This document shows, in pieces, positions 56,601 through 62,721 of a stretch of DNA of 64,000 nt. The position numbers were made by a program, and so were the translations under genes. Every line of letters begins with the position of its first letter. The stretch's first letter is position 1. Below the pieces are notes generated by a model. That model worked only from the letters and a program-made list of their open reading frames with translations, did no database searches and was not told the origin of the DNA. This DNA is from Nephrocerus scutellatus (Eukaryota; Arthropoda; Insecta; Diptera; Pipunculidae). The stretch spans positions 130,168,277-130,232,276 of the forward strand of contig OX352761.1 in NCBI GenBank assembly GCA_947095585.1, given 5' to 3'.

Positions 56601-57978
56601 GATGCTATTGTCTATCGATTGGAACCATTTGGAGAAATGTACACTTGCAGATAAGAAACAAAAAGTATTCAAAAACTTTGTTGAAAAAAAGTGAAAACTA
56701 ACAAACTGCTGAAAGTTTCCCTGCACACTACTATCAAGAAAACATTTTCGAAAGTATCGATTTCCTCATCGGCGGGAATGATCAATTAATCGTTACACAC
56801 CTTCAAGAATTGTCCGCAGCACAAATTTAAACAAATTCCTTTTTCCACTTTTTACTCTATTTTAGATTAATACTCACCTCTTTTGAAGGAACTTTCGCTT
56901 GAAGTCACGGAACACCCCGTTCTTGTCATCATCGTTGACATAACGAACTTTAGCATGCGACGGTATCAGATGCCGATTGGTGACACCAAAATCCATTTGC
57001 ACATCCACCACCAATAGTAACGTCAGTAGAATCAGGGTAGCACCTAGGCTTAAGGCCAGGCGTTCCTTTAGTTTCATAGACCTTAGCACTCCCATGTTTG
57101 CGTTTGCACTAGGAATCTCGTTTTCGCCTATAGAACTATCGATAATATTCCAACGGCTACCGCGTACATATTCAAAAGGTATCTTGACACCGATAGTCCA
57201 TAAAAACCGAACAAACCGAAACCACAGAGACACTTGAGATTCGAGGGTGTCTGTTCGATTGGATGTTTGGTCTTCTGCGCTAAGAATGCGCTTCACCAAA
57301 CGACGACGAACTACAACACGTTTTCGTGTCTTGTTAGACTTTGGAAGCTCACGTACTGCTTCAGCGTCTTCCTCCTTCCGACTATTGACAACAGAGTGCT
57401 GCAATAATTCTCGACTACTCTTGACAGCCGATTCTGACAGAACTGTCGGACAGGAAATCTCATTAGCAACTAATTTACCAAATTCGATGCGAATCAACTC
57501 GTCAGTGTGATTATAATTATTGTTGTTTTTATCGATTGTTAGTTGGTGCTCGTTGATGATATGTTTATCGCTGGAATAAGTTGTAGTTTTTTCCGTTGGC
57601 GAATAATTTATTGTGTGATATATGTGGTCTTCATTAGTTAGCAGAAAATCTGGTAAAGCTGATGTGCTTATCACCGTCTTATCAGATGACCTAGTGTCGG
57701 CGAGAGTGTCACAAGTTTGATCGCTTTCAACTGATAGTGCTGCGGATTGCCACTGAGCGTTTGTTGATTTGCGAAATTTCAACAGCCGCTCGGCGAGTGA
57801 ACGCTGACCGGACGAATTAGAGATGACATTTGGCGACGGCGATAAGGAGTTGCCATTGATTATAGGTATTTGGTTGGAAGAATCGGTAGAAGGGCTCTCG
57901 TGTGGCCATTTATAAAATTTCGATTTGGAAGGAGCTAGTGAGAGACTTACTGCCCGGTTTTGATGAAACTGCTTATAT
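20405..57978 (-). CDS. CG31145 (Fam20C orthologue): FAM20C-type secretory-pathway protein kinase (5' incomplete)
   Basis: Family role: Golgi/secreted Ser/Thr kinase that phosphorylates S-x-E sites on secreted proteins in the lumen. Ten exons on the minus strand: 56878-57978, 46731-47015, 35903-36027, 34694-34772, 32551-32643, 29138-29381, 27277-27357, 25468-25580, 21494-21634, 20405-20600. All have GT-AG ends and matching phases. From the first in-frame ATG (57093-57095) the product is 524 aa: a membrane anchor near residues 13-32, a Ser/Gly-rich linker in exon 2, then the kinase core. Key sites: EGGTQLKL (213-220), Lys233 in ALMKPMR, Glu259 in [14 protein letters not shown], the Cys-rich [10 protein letters not shown], catalytic Asp405 in [11 protein letters not shown], and metal-binding Asp425 in HLDHGRGFG. 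The first exon is open for 294 codons before that ATG with no Met, so a longer N-terminus from an unseen upstream exon is likely. The introns are filled with transposons but the coding exons are intact. Confidence 0.93.
20866..21417. mobile_element. Foldback element with tandem-repeat arms
   Basis: The left arm carries ATTCCACTAGCACAATT, then several AATTCCACTGGACAC-like units. The right arm carries the reverse complement, GTGGAATTGTGCCCA, repeated about five times (21328-21407). The 8-bp ATTTAATC lies at 20858-20865 and 21418-21425, a target-site duplication. The centre has two GATTTACCACCCTAAA copies and two TATTTTATTTGCGT copies. There is no coding frame. The structure resembles Drosophila FB/Galileo-type foldback elements. 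It lies in the last FAM20C intron. Confidence 0.8.
21494..21634 (-). CDS. FAM20C exon 9 (metal-binding Asp)
   Basis: The exon encodes [20 protein letters not shown] and [16 protein letters not shown]. Asp425 in the DHG triplet replaces the DFG aspartate of ordinary kinases. The acceptor is TTGCAG and the donor GTAAGT. Confidence 0.94.
21945..22565 (+). repeat. CGTGTG-rich dispersed repeat, copy
   Basis: It starts AAAACTTTTATTTAA, then CCTGTTTGTCTGTATTTTCG, GAAATTTTGTGAGTGTC, a core of CGCGTGTGGCGCGTGTGAT, a second CGTGTG block near 22217, and CGAAAAACTAAGTTTTTTTA with ACATTTACTTGTTT near 22530-22562. The same order is seen at 27500-27870. Position 22443-22477 also holds TTTTTCACCATTTTCAACGA, echoed at 52834-52857. 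Confidence 0.65.
22650..24560. other. FAM20C intron sequence, nothing recognised
   Basis: This is AT-rich intronic sequence with a short CA run (23774-23788). Open frames such as 23271-23462 have no family likeness or splice context. Confidence 0.45.
23774..23788 (+). repeat. (CA)n microsatellite
   Basis: About seven CA units lie within a FAM20C intron. Confidence 0.85.
24567..24834 (-). mobile_element. tRNA-derived SINE, copy B (near full-length)
   Basis: The minus strand begins GGGCGCCTTGGCTCAGTGGA (A-box) and has B-box GTGCTTCGAATCCC (24766-24779). A body shared with copies A and C follows, then a short ATTATTAT-type tail. It lies in a FAM20C intron between exons 9 and 8. Confidence 0.82.
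25468..25580 (-). CDS. FAM20C exon 8 (catalytic Asp)
   Basis: The exon encodes [20 protein letters not shown] and [12 protein letters not shown]; Asp405 is the expected catalytic base. The acceptor is ATTAG and the donor GTAAGT. Confidence 0.94.
27277..27357 (-). CDS. FAM20C exon 7
   Basis: The 81-nt exon, phase 0 at both ends, encodes [19 protein letters not shown] and the DADYC block, a strongly conserved basic stretch of the family. The acceptor is TTTCAG and the donor GTAAGG. Confidence 0.93.
27500..27870 (+). repeat. CGTGTG-rich dispersed repeat, copy
   Basis: It shares AAAAACTTTTATTTAACTTG, CCTGTTTGTCTGTATTTTCG, GAAATTTTGTGAGTGTCCCA, CATAGCATTTTGTATATT, CGCGTGTGGC and CGAAAAACGAAGTTTTTTTA with 21945-22565. 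The ACATAGAGAGCT phrase occurs twice within it, about 150 bp apart, suggesting two internal units. Confidence 0.65.
27875..29130. other. FAM20C intron sequence, nothing recognised
   Basis: AT-rich intron between exons 7 and 6. I see no repeat ends, protein likeness or RNA gene. Confidence 0.45.
29138..29381 (-). CDS. FAM20C exon 6 (Cys-rich insert)
   Basis: The exon encodes residues 268-348: [19 protein letters not shown], the TFFVSPSTN block, then [10 protein letters not shown] and [19 protein letters not shown]. The closely spaced cysteines are the family's disulfide-bonded insert, in keeping with a lumenal enzyme. NIT is a possible glycosylation site. Confidence 0.94.
30342..30890 (-). 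mobile_element. Degenerate DD41D-type mariner relic
   Basis: It opens with TATCGGGTGTTTTTTTAGG, nearly the same TIR as the element at 41872-43179. It also shares GTCAAATCGCACGG wording in the matching internal place on the minus strand. The transposase frame is destroyed and the right TIR is missing, lost at or before the minisatellite that follows. Confidence 0.65.
30895..31330 (+). repeat. Degenerate CCTCAAGACCC minisatellite
   Basis: About 30 diverged units of roughly 13-15 bp around CCCCTCAAGACC run without a break. The plus strand is very rich in C and A and very poor in G. The 86-codon open frame at 30985-31245 (Pro/Ser/His/Thr-rich) is a by-product of the unit. It lies in the intron between FAM20C exons 6 and 5. 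Confidence 0.85.
31340..32540. other. FAM20C intron sequence, nothing recognised
   Basis: AT-rich sequence between the minisatellite and exon 5. No gene or repeat family was recognised. Confidence 0.45.
32551..32643 (-). CDS. FAM20C exon 5
   Basis: The 93-nt exon encodes [20 protein letters not shown]; Glu259 corresponds to the glutamate that helps hold metal-ATP in the family. The acceptor is ATTACAG and the donor GTAAGT. Confidence 0.93.
33880..34566 (+). mobile_element. Non-LTR fragment, RNase H and C-terminus (family X)
   Basis: Plus-strand pieces [19 protein letters not shown] (RNase H end), then [20 protein letters not shown] and [11 protein letters not shown] (zinc-knuckle-like C-terminus of I/LOA-type elements) are readable with frameshifts. 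The same ending is present at 44690-45080, 51553-51840 and 62722-63990. It is intronic. Confidence 0.75.
34694..34772 (-). CDS. FAM20C exon 4 (ATP lysine)
   Basis: The 79-nt exon encodes [17 protein letters not shown] and KALMKPM; Lys233 is the expected ATP-binding lysine. The acceptor is GTTTCAG and the donor GTGAGC. Confidence 0.92.
35903..36027 (-). CDS. FAM20C exon 3
   Basis: The exon encodes residues 169-209 with [17 protein letters not shown], matching the family's helical lead-in to the kinase core. The acceptor is ATTTTAG and the donor GTAAGT. Confidence 0.9.
36030..40250. other. FAM20C intron sequence, nothing recognised
   Basis: This is the left part of the 10.7-kb intron between exons 3 and 2. 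It holds short open frames only (for example 37062-37361), none with family likeness. A GC-richer patch at about 36728-36795 stands out against the AT-rich background but carries no motif I know. Confidence 0.4.
40251..40990 (-). mobile_element. Decayed mariner-family transposase relic
   Basis: Read on the minus strand in broken frames: [30 protein letters not shown]-like and [13 protein letters not shown]. These track the catalytic half of the transposase at 41980-43065 in order. Many stops and no visible TIRs; an older relative of the intact copy next door. Confidence 0.6.
41872..43179 (-). mobile_element. Mariner, DD41D ('rosa'-type), nearly intact
   Basis: Bounded by TA and the TIR GGGTGTTTTTTTAAGAGGTT on the left; the right TIR differs at one base (GGGTGTTTTTTTAGGAGGTT). 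The 1.3-kb element holds one open transposase frame. It sits inside the hAT-like element, so it inserted later. Both TIRs and the frame being intact point to recent activity. Confidence 0.88.
41980..43065 (-). CDS. Mariner DD41D transposase, open frame
   Basis: This is the cut-and-paste DDE transposase of the surrounding element. A 361-residue frame starts at [16 protein letters not shown]; the frame stays open 12 codons further up, but the downstream ATG matches the family. The N-terminal half carries two helix-turn-helix units ([22 protein letters not shown]). Catalytic Asp residues lie in [19 protein letters not shown] and TPLDYFLWG. Between the second and third Asp I count 41 residues, against 34 in classic mariners; that is the DD41D class, known from the rosa element of Ceratitis. 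The frame ends PEIVFKC then TAA. No stop or frameshift is seen, so it may be functional. Confidence 0.9.
   Translation of the reverse strand: MNRLTPEQRFQIVEIYFQNQCSIKNVYRALREFYGAHNRPSETTIKNVITKFRSTFTLLDAKPPTRMRRVRTEENIAVVEASVEENDNLSIRRRAQRIGLCPSTLWKILRKDLGLVPYKIQLVQELKPHDHRLRREFSDWSLNQLNEDPFFYRKILFSDEAHFLLNGYVNKQNCRIWSKDNPHAVQELPMHPDKCTVWCGLWAGGIIGPYFFKNEEGRRVTVNGNRYRTMLNEFLLSNLEDMDMDEMWFQQDGATGHTARETIDLLKETFNDNIISRNGPVNWPPRSCDLTPLDYFLWGYVKSLVYVDKPQSIDALETNIQRVIADIRPQMLEKVLENWTSRMTFVKNSRGSHMPEIVFKC
43260..44040. other. FAM20C intron sequence, nothing recognised
   Basis: AT-rich intronic sequence between the hAT-like element and a non-LTR 3' end. No gene was recognised. Confidence 0.45.
44046..44690 (-). 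mobile_element. RTE-like non-LTR 3' fragment with ATG-repeat tail
   Basis: The minus strand encodes broken pieces of a reverse-transcriptase C-terminus: [38 protein letters not shown] and [17 protein letters not shown]. It ends CCGGTTGTAGAGCCAAAT followed by an ATGATGATG tail (44046-44060). The same final phrase and tail occur at 62506-62545. Confidence 0.75.
44690..45080 (+). mobile_element. Non-LTR 3' fragment (family X)
   Basis: Plus-strand pieces [18 protein letters not shown] and [10 protein letters not shown] match the family ending at 33880-34566. The 3' end reads CAATCTAACCTAACCTATGG, a short AACCT tail. It abuts the preceding fragment with no gap. Confidence 0.7.
45111..45370 (-). 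mobile_element. tRNA-derived SINE, copy C
   Basis: The minus strand begins GGGGGTGCTATGGCTCTAG with A-box TGGCTCTAGTGGTTAG and B-box AAGTTCGAATCCC (45315-45328). The shared body (GAATTGAGAAGC, GCACACAACTGG, GCGCGCC) and an ATTATTAT end follow. The head differs from copy B at many places while the body agrees. Confidence 0.8.
45420..45850 (+). repeat. CGTGTG-rich dispersed repeat, diverged copy
   Basis: It opens AAAACTTTTATTTAACTCGA and includes GTCGCGTGTGACGCGTGTGA. The block TTAAGTTCTTTGGTGTCCTT appears twice (45552-45571 and 45672-45691), so two internal units of about 120 bp are present. It ends CGAATATTTTTTACATATAC. Confidence 0.6.
45860..46730. other. FAM20C intron sequence, nothing recognised
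   Basis: Intron sequence next to exon 2. Short open frames (46025-46309, 46233-46463) have no family likeness or splice context. Confidence 0.45.
46731..47015 (-). CDS. FAM20C exon 2 (Ser/Gly-rich linker)
   Basis: The exon encodes residues 74-167: a low-complexity Ser/Gly/Asn linker, then [19 protein letters not shown]. The acceptor is TTTTTTAG and the donor GTGAGT. This linker is the least conserved part expected of the family. Confidence 0.85.
47681..47795 (+). mobile_element. Transposase fragment (DDE-type, mariner-like)
   Basis: The plus strand reads [20 protein letters not shown] and [17 protein letters not shown]: the first catalytic Asp block (WTDEATF) and its follow-on, as in mariner-related transposases of arthropods. 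Only about 38 codons survive. It lies in the intron upstream of exon 2. Confidence 0.7.
48745..49070. repeat. Diverged direct duplication of about 210 bp
   Basis: ATATCCACGGCTAGTTTTCA occurs near 48750 and again near 48963. GTACACAATAATGACAA occurs near 48829 and 49049. The intervening sequence is roughly alignable. The second unit runs into GC-patch copy 4, so both may be parts of one element. Confidence 0.65.
49075..49380 (-). repeat. GC-patch dispersed repeat, copy 4
   Basis: Read forward, two tandem units of about 120 bp each carry TGAAG-AA-TCGG, GTTAATTTTTTAAAAA, GTATG, CCCCA-GACCCCGGG, GTCT, TTTACAA and TTGTTG/GTTGTC-ATCGGAG. In reverse the order matches copies 1-3 (ACCCGATTTT, GATCGACAACACT). 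It lies in the intron between FAM20C exons 1 and 2. Confidence 0.7.
49385..51545. other. FAM20C intron sequence, nothing recognised
   Basis: AT-rich intronic sequence with no frame, RNA or repeat that I can name. Confidence 0.45.
51553..51840 (-). mobile_element. Non-LTR 3' end (family X)
   Basis: The DNA phrases CGGATCAGAAAAAGTTCC, AATTAGAGCTT, GAAGCGTAGGAGACTACC, AGAAAGCTCCCATATG and TTTTGGGAGAGGGCTAGACA match 62814-62975 almost word for word. On the minus strand this is the last part of the element, ending in an AACTTAACCTAACC tail. Confidence 0.8.
52559..52583 (+). repeat. (CA)n(TA)n microsatellite
   Basis: About six CA units are followed by about six TA units. Confidence 0.85.
52943..56185 (-). 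mobile_element. RTE-like non-LTR retrotransposon, near complete
   Basis: One long open frame fills almost the whole element. The 3' untranslated part is very short: the stop is followed by about 20 bp to GCAGCAGCAT and AT-rich sequence. The 5' limit near 56185 is a guess from the change in base composition. A single frame with endonuclease and reverse transcriptase but no RNase H, plus a tiny 3' UTR, is the RTE plan. It inserted against the large FAM20C intron in the same orientation as the gene. Confidence 0.8.
52961..55960 (-). CDS. RTE-like endonuclease/reverse transcriptase, 999 aa
   Basis: The protein nicks target DNA and copies the element RNA there (target-primed reverse transcription). 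N-terminal apurinic-type endonuclease: [37 protein letters not shown] and [11 protein letters not shown] give the expected Asn, Glu, Asp/Asn and His residues. The reverse transcriptase follows: [45 protein letters not shown] (first Asp), [14 protein letters not shown], and [10 protein letters not shown] with YADD at residues 737-740. The C-terminus has [20 protein letters not shown] and [12 protein letters not shown], typical of RTE-like proteins; no RNase H is seen. The frame has no stop or frameshift over 3 kb, so the copy is young and may be active. The start MTTFGY is the first Met; a slightly longer start is not excluded. Confidence 0.9.
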   Translation of the reverse strand: MTTFGYCTRTKIGFWNVRTLLDSGSEGPHNARFLQLEREFLRYNLDILGVSEVRWFDAGEYQSPTCNTVLLYSGKPSGSTRESGVGLMLTPTARRGLISWHPHSDTIISARFRTRVRRVTIIQCYAPTNPSTEDEKDNFYNQLNAVFNATPNGDIVIVMGDLNAKVGNDNEGLKHVIGKHGLGERNDNGERFVDFCNTNNLVIGGTMFEHKTCHKASWVSTDRQSSSNQIDHVAISRRFRSCLLDVRNRRGADMGMVRDHHLMVATVQLRTASVHRIRNIIRMSRYNIDRLKIPSVRQQLRDHLSQGVEAISSSLPTTIQEHWKAVKNVFTSGAESIVGRSQARHSTWLTEDTWRRIEERKLLKSRIVDIPAAARSELESMYRRKMREVQRSVRRDKRNYINNLASEAEEAASRCDSRTVYRITKELTGGHRSSQHPVKGLDGTVLVADEDQLKRWKEHLSTVLNRVFANDMHLNQAEMPEVTFSRIRTSTPSKDEIATAINALKNNKSVGLDGIPAELLRAAPTTSAELLYPLVERAWEVESFPEEWKKGMIVKLPKKGSLMECENWRGICVLPAVAKVIAKVVLERIKEHLEDTLNAEQAGFRTGSSCVDHINTLRIIIEQCVEFRSPLHLLFIDFEKAFDSVNRQFIWLALRRRGIPDKLIAIIKATYDGSKCHVLHRGKLSEEFEILSGVRQGCILSPILFLLVISDVLRAALSTGNGGIRWTLTSQLKHLDYADDVCLLSHRIMELHQMTTNVEREANVAGLKINTAKTKIINLGTNSVTHVNIAGQPVERVESFQYLGSIVSTEGGTEQDIANRIGKAKSVFGMMSMIWRSNAISLNTKLRLFRSNVESVLVYGCSTWKVTATITKILQTFVNRCLRNILRVFWPNRISNEHLYQRTGQEPIGTTIQRRKWQWIGHTLRKGDSSIANYAMQWNPLSQDGRRTGRPRNTWRRTVEEEARQLGKSWRELKLIARNRTRWRVGVVEALGPIRGYRT
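56190..56870. other. FAM20C intron sequence beside exon 1
   Basis: AT-rich intron sequence between the RTE-like element and the FAM20C exon donor. Nothing was recognised. Confidence 0.45.
56878..57978 (-). CDS. FAM20C exon with N-terminal extension and membrane anchor
   Basis: The acceptor TTTCAG precedes 57978, so this is an internal exon. It is open over its full 1,101 nt. The first part (294 codons) has no Met; it is Ser/Thr/Asn-rich, then basic ([13 protein letters not shown]), then has an aromatic stretch [20 protein letters not shown]. Then come the Met at 57095 and a second at 57077, followed by the hydrophobic anchor [18 protein letters not shown]. In a type II protein the extension would face the cytosol. 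The donor is GTGAGT. Confidence 0.85.
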
Positions 57979-58289
57979 CTGAAATGACAATAACAAAAAT
58001 ACTTATCAATTTTATGTTATTTTCATCACAGTATGTGTATTATTGTACCTATGTTATGCGTGTATTTTAAATACTTTTGAGCTGAGAAACAACCTATGCC
58101 TTTCATACAAATTTCTTACAAATCAGTTATAGATTATAGATCTAAAAATTTCGATTACATTATGTGCTAGGTAATGGAAATTTGGTAAATATTTCTTTTA
58201 AATTTTCATTAGCGCTATAGAATTGTCATTAACACTGAGACAAATTAATTAATTTTAAATAGAGGAAGATAAATGAAATGATACTATAT

Positions 58290-59960
58290 TTGACTAAGTG
58301 TATCGAACAATGGACCTGATGGCCTTGCAAGTGGAAGTGGAAGCAAGTTCCGACCGTGAGAATATCATGTGTGCTTCAGCATACTTCACCGTCAACTAAG
58401 CTCCAGGAGCTAGTAGAAGTAGTCAGAGCAGAAAACTCGAGTACCTCATTGGTTTCCATTTAAATGCACATGACGAGGTTTGGGGCAGCAGGGGCATCAA
58501 TAAAATGGGGCGAATGCCTTTTAGAATATCTTATTAGCAGTTTGTGTCAACGTAAGGTTCCCGAGTGAAACGACCATCTGGCTAAGCTAAGGAAGAGAGT
58601 TGGAAAAGTCTTAAACGCTGCTAAGCCCACGAAGAGTTGGGACGAATATAAGTTCGCCCTTGCAGAGTACAACTCTGAATTTAGGCGATCCAAACGTGCC
58701 AGATGGAGGAAATGCTACGAAAACATTGTTGAAGGCATTAGTTTAGGATCAGACAAACTGTGTAGGTCTATTAAAAAAGTACAATGGCACCTATACGTCG
58801 GACCGTGAGGGTACAATCAGAACCCTACTCCAGGTTCATTTCCCAGGTTCGCGTACTCGTGTGCCATACACGTACCCGCACACATCTGACCAAAGGGTCT
58901 GTATAAATAATAGGGTGAAATAGGTTATCCGGTAAAATCTTCAGTCCGTACAAGGTTAAATGGGCAGTAGGCTCTTCAAAGCTCCCGGCAGTGATGGGAT
59001 CTTTCCAGAACTTCTACAGAAGGTGATTCATCTCATCCTACCTGGTATGTTTTATTTAGAGCGACCTACAAAATTCCTGTTATCTGGAGACAGGTAAATG
59101 TGGACTAGTTGGCCATAGGCCATAGTAGGCCGTACGCAATAGGCCTAGGGAGCTGCCTAAATCATACAGACCTATAAGTCTAACATCATTTGTCCTCAAA
59201 GCCATGGACAGACTTATAATTGATGTTCATATTAGAAGCCGGTTAGAATTGTCTACCCGTCGGCACTCAAGTCAGTTTGCGTACAGGAAATGCAAGAGTA
59301 CAGAAGATGCCCTTTACAAGAAGATAGAAGGAACTTTTCGTTCCAAGGAAGTGCCTTTTGTGCCTTCCTCGATATTAGGGCGCTTTCTATAACACTGGCT
59401 ACGACTCTATTTCAAGAGCAATCAGTACCAGAGGTATCGAAGTCTCCACCACCGCGATGCACTGCAATCTCTGGCCAGACATAACAAAGTCACACTTTGT
59501 TGGGTCCCTGGTCATCAGGGAATTGCAGGCTACGAATCTGCAGGTGAACTAGCTAGGGCTGGTTCGGAATCTGCGAACCCTACTGTGGTGTTACAAACTT
59601 CGTCTGGCCACTAGTAAAGTGTCCCGGGGCTTAGGCAATCCAAACAATTAATCAGGCCCTTTTCCTACAAGGAAATCCTTAATTCTAATAGGGATAGCAT
59701 AAGGAAGCTGTCATTGTGATTGTGAAACTTAAAAAAATTGGTGTGTGCTCAGAGACTGCTCGGAGATGAAGAGCCATTCGAACACAATCTCTGTGAATGT
59801 CCAGCATTACTTTGGTTGAGGAGACGCATCTTTCACAAGAAAAAATGCTCGGCGACGGAGTTGAGAAATTCCGCCACTAAGGATGTGCTATCGTTCATTA
59901 GGGAGGTGGTATGTCTCTTAAAATAAACAAACCCTATGACACAACAGATCCTTCAGGTCG
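58290..59960 (+). mobile_element. Decayed non-LTR retrotransposon (family Y)
   Basis: Plus-strand pieces in broken frames and in order: endonuclease ASAYFT and HDEVWGSRGIN; RT YKFALAEYNSEFRRSKRARW, FKAPGSDGIFPELLQK, YRPISLTSFVLKAMDRLIID and SSQFAYRKCKSTEDALYKK; RNase H end AGELARAGSES; and C-terminal FEHNLCECPALLWLRRRIF. The region after YRKCKS up to RNase H is compressed, so part of the RT palm is deleted. The 3' part matches 15070-15720. It lies upstream of the first FAM20C exon seen. Confidence 0.8.
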
Positions 59961-59969
59961 GAGTGTATA

Positions 59970-61640
59970 GGGTAGCTATCCGAAAAAAAAGATTATAGAG
60001 CCAAAAAGACTATGTTGAAAAATAAAATAAAATAAAAATAAAAGTTACTTGAAACTTATCACTCTGCCCTTGTATATACTGTTAACTACAATAGGAAAAA
60101 AGGTAAATAAAGATACATTTTTAATAAAAACTTTAAAACATTTGTTCATTTTGTGCAATAAAATCAGCAATTAAATATCTTCTAAATAAAGATCAGGAAA
60201 AATCAAGAGTTCCCTTCATCCGGATAATTAAGTCCAGACACTGAACAAACAGTTATCCATTCATCTCGCTCACAGTCTTCGACTTCTCTTTGGAAAAATA
60301 CCAAATACCTATACCTACCAACCATCAACAAAATAAACAGAACCTTTCAAGGAAAACACAAAAGAGATATCCATACAAACCAAAACATCCTTTTCCAACA
60401 CAACAACGACGGCAAAGTGATATAATAACTTACTAGCCGTCGCTTCCCAGCCAACAGAAAAAGTATCTTTTATATATAAATTCCAATTGATGGCAAAACA
60501 AAGCAAATGCCACGATCCTGTTTCTTGTTGGGTTCAGTGAAAAACGTGACAGAGATACGTCACAACGGAAGAAGAGCATCCGGAAATTATAAAAAACGAT
60601 TTTTTTTTGCTGTCTGACAACCACCAACTCCGATGGTGACTTTGATCAAAGCCAAGGTAAATTCCAAACAACACCGAAACTAGGCGCGAGTGACAAAAAG
60701 CTTTAGGCTCTAGGTTTGCCATCCCCCTTAACACCAGGGTGCAGGTGATTTACGAGGCGTCCGTTGTTGTTATTCATTCATTATTCGTACATTGTATGGT
60801 TAGTCCTTTGAAATTGAACTGACATGACACTGTGTACGGAATAAGTTATTGAAAAACATTGCGTAAAAGAGCGCAACAAGATGCAGAGGTAGTTAGCAGT
60901 GCCTGAATAATTGGTTGAGAGTGTGTAGACGTGACGGATCGAGGTGAGCTGTCCTTTTTTCTATGAATTATCCAAATTAGTTACTTCTACAGATAACTTT
61001 TTTTTACTGGAAATTCGAAATATAAAGAGTAGTGAAGATGTTGAAAAAAAATCCAGGAAACTATGGTAAAGACGATACCGCATAAAAGGCAGGACATTTG
61101 CGGTGAGGACATTCACGGTGCTTATGGAAATGCTGTTTTTTGTTAGTTTTAGCAGGGCTTTGTCTAAATTGAAAGGAGCTTATGCTGATTTTTTACAGCA
61201 TTTTTATAGATAAATATTAGATGAGATAAGATTAGATAAGTGGTTTTTAGTGTGGAACAATTTAACATAACATCGCCCTGGCTTCACACTCGTATCAACT
61301 TTGGTGTTAGATTTATTTTTCGTTAAAAAAAGCAATAAACTAAAATAAAATAAATATATCCTGAGAAGTTTAGTCTAAAACTATCAAGAAAACCTATAAT
61401 CAATACCAATTCGTTAACGTACAAATGAACACAGATCACAAATTAAATGAAACTACAATGATAAGTAAGAACGGGTATCTGTTCAATTGGCGCTACAAGA
61501 TTGTTGTTCTACACTATTAGAACAACGAAACATGAAGAAAACTGACATTCACAAATAGCTGAGATTCCAAGCAGTTCCAGTATAGAAGAAAACAAACCCA
61601 ATAGAGCGGTAAACATAATAAAAAAATAGCTGAAGTGTAC
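59970..61640. other. Upstream sequence without a recognised gene
   Basis: No coding block or repeat family was recognised. Any missing 5' exon of the FAM20C gene could lie here or further right, but no acceptable donor with the needed phase could be argued by eye. Confidence 0.4.
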
Positions 61641-62330
61641 TTATGGATCAAGTGTTATTATTGTGTCAACCGAACTGCCTCGACAGAATTCCAGGCGGGC
61701 AGTCATGCATGCTTCGCATTCATTCCTGCTATGTAAGCGTCTTTACATCAGTGCCAATAGCCCATAGCCACCGTCCTTGTCAAGCGAAATCAGCAAAAGC
61801 ATCGAGCCTTCACCCTTTTAGCAATTGCATGGCAATCAATTTAACGGTACGGTTAACAACTATGTGTATCACATTTCACAGTGGTCGTACGGTCGTCGTT
61901 CGTTCCTTCTCTTGCGGCGGCCTAGGAATTTTACTTCAACGGTGGCAGAAAGTTGACACATTAGTATTTGATATCACCAACGCCGTTGCAAGAGATGTGT
62001 CCCCAAAGTAATAATTTAAAAACAATGCGAAGTGTAGGTGTCGGAGTTGAGGAAACACCCACACGTCCTCCTCGATTTGCATTCGTGATATGCCACGCGA
62101 ACAAAACAGCTTGACGGACGGATTAAGATGGTGTTAATTGCGGCCGGAGTGTCACGCTTCCACACATCAGTTGTTGAACTTGAAACATCCCGTCGGCGTA
62201 TCGTGCCTTTGCATGCAGCATTTTTTCGGAGCACTTGTGTATCGAATAACCGTCAATTTACGCCCGAACTAACTTGCTACGCATTTTACTTGGAGGTCAA
62301 TGCTGTTGTGGACGGATAATATCTGGCAGA
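61640..62330. other. GC-richer, non-repetitive stretch
   Basis: Base composition is clearly more balanced than its flanks and several overlapping frames stay open on both strands (61643-62011 plus; 62016-62234 minus). No family likeness was seen. It could be a 5' exon or promoter region of the minus-strand FAM20C gene, but this is only a guess from composition and position. Confidence 0.3.
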
Positions 62331-62505
62331 TATCTTAATTAACCGTGGCTTTAGGGTGTATTTTTTTTCTTGCAAAAAATAAGCAACCACAGATCATACA
62401 CAGCAATTTGTTCTAAATTGCTGACTCAGCAATTCAGAACTGGGTTTGGATTTTTCAAAAAGAAGAAGAGGTGATAAAGTAATTATATATATAATATACT
62501 TATTA

Positions 62506-62545
62506 TCATTATCATATTTGGCTCTACAACCGGGGTTCCAAAGGA
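62506..62545 (-). mobile_element. Tiny non-LTR 3' end with ATG-like tail
   Basis: TATCATATTTGGCTCTACAA with CCGG matches the terminal phrase at 44052-44078. An ATAATGATAAT tail is present on the minus strand. Only the last few dozen bases of the element inserted, a dead-on-arrival copy. Confidence 0.7.
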
Positions 62546-62721
62546 AACCATAAACATCCTCGTATATAGAAGATAATCACCTTGAGCATGATGATACACT
62601 TTTAGATATATTCGTATTGTTTGCTAGAGCCAAATCAAGCCCCACCTTTTAAATCTTGAAGATTTTACTATTCATGACTCGCCTGCGTTTATTATGATTT
62701 TACTAATTTTACAAGTCGGGC

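Noticed and set aside
61643..62011. Possible first exon of the FAM20C gene in the GC-richer stretch
   Set aside because: The frame that is open there is on the opposite strand, and no donor of the right phase could be defended by eye.
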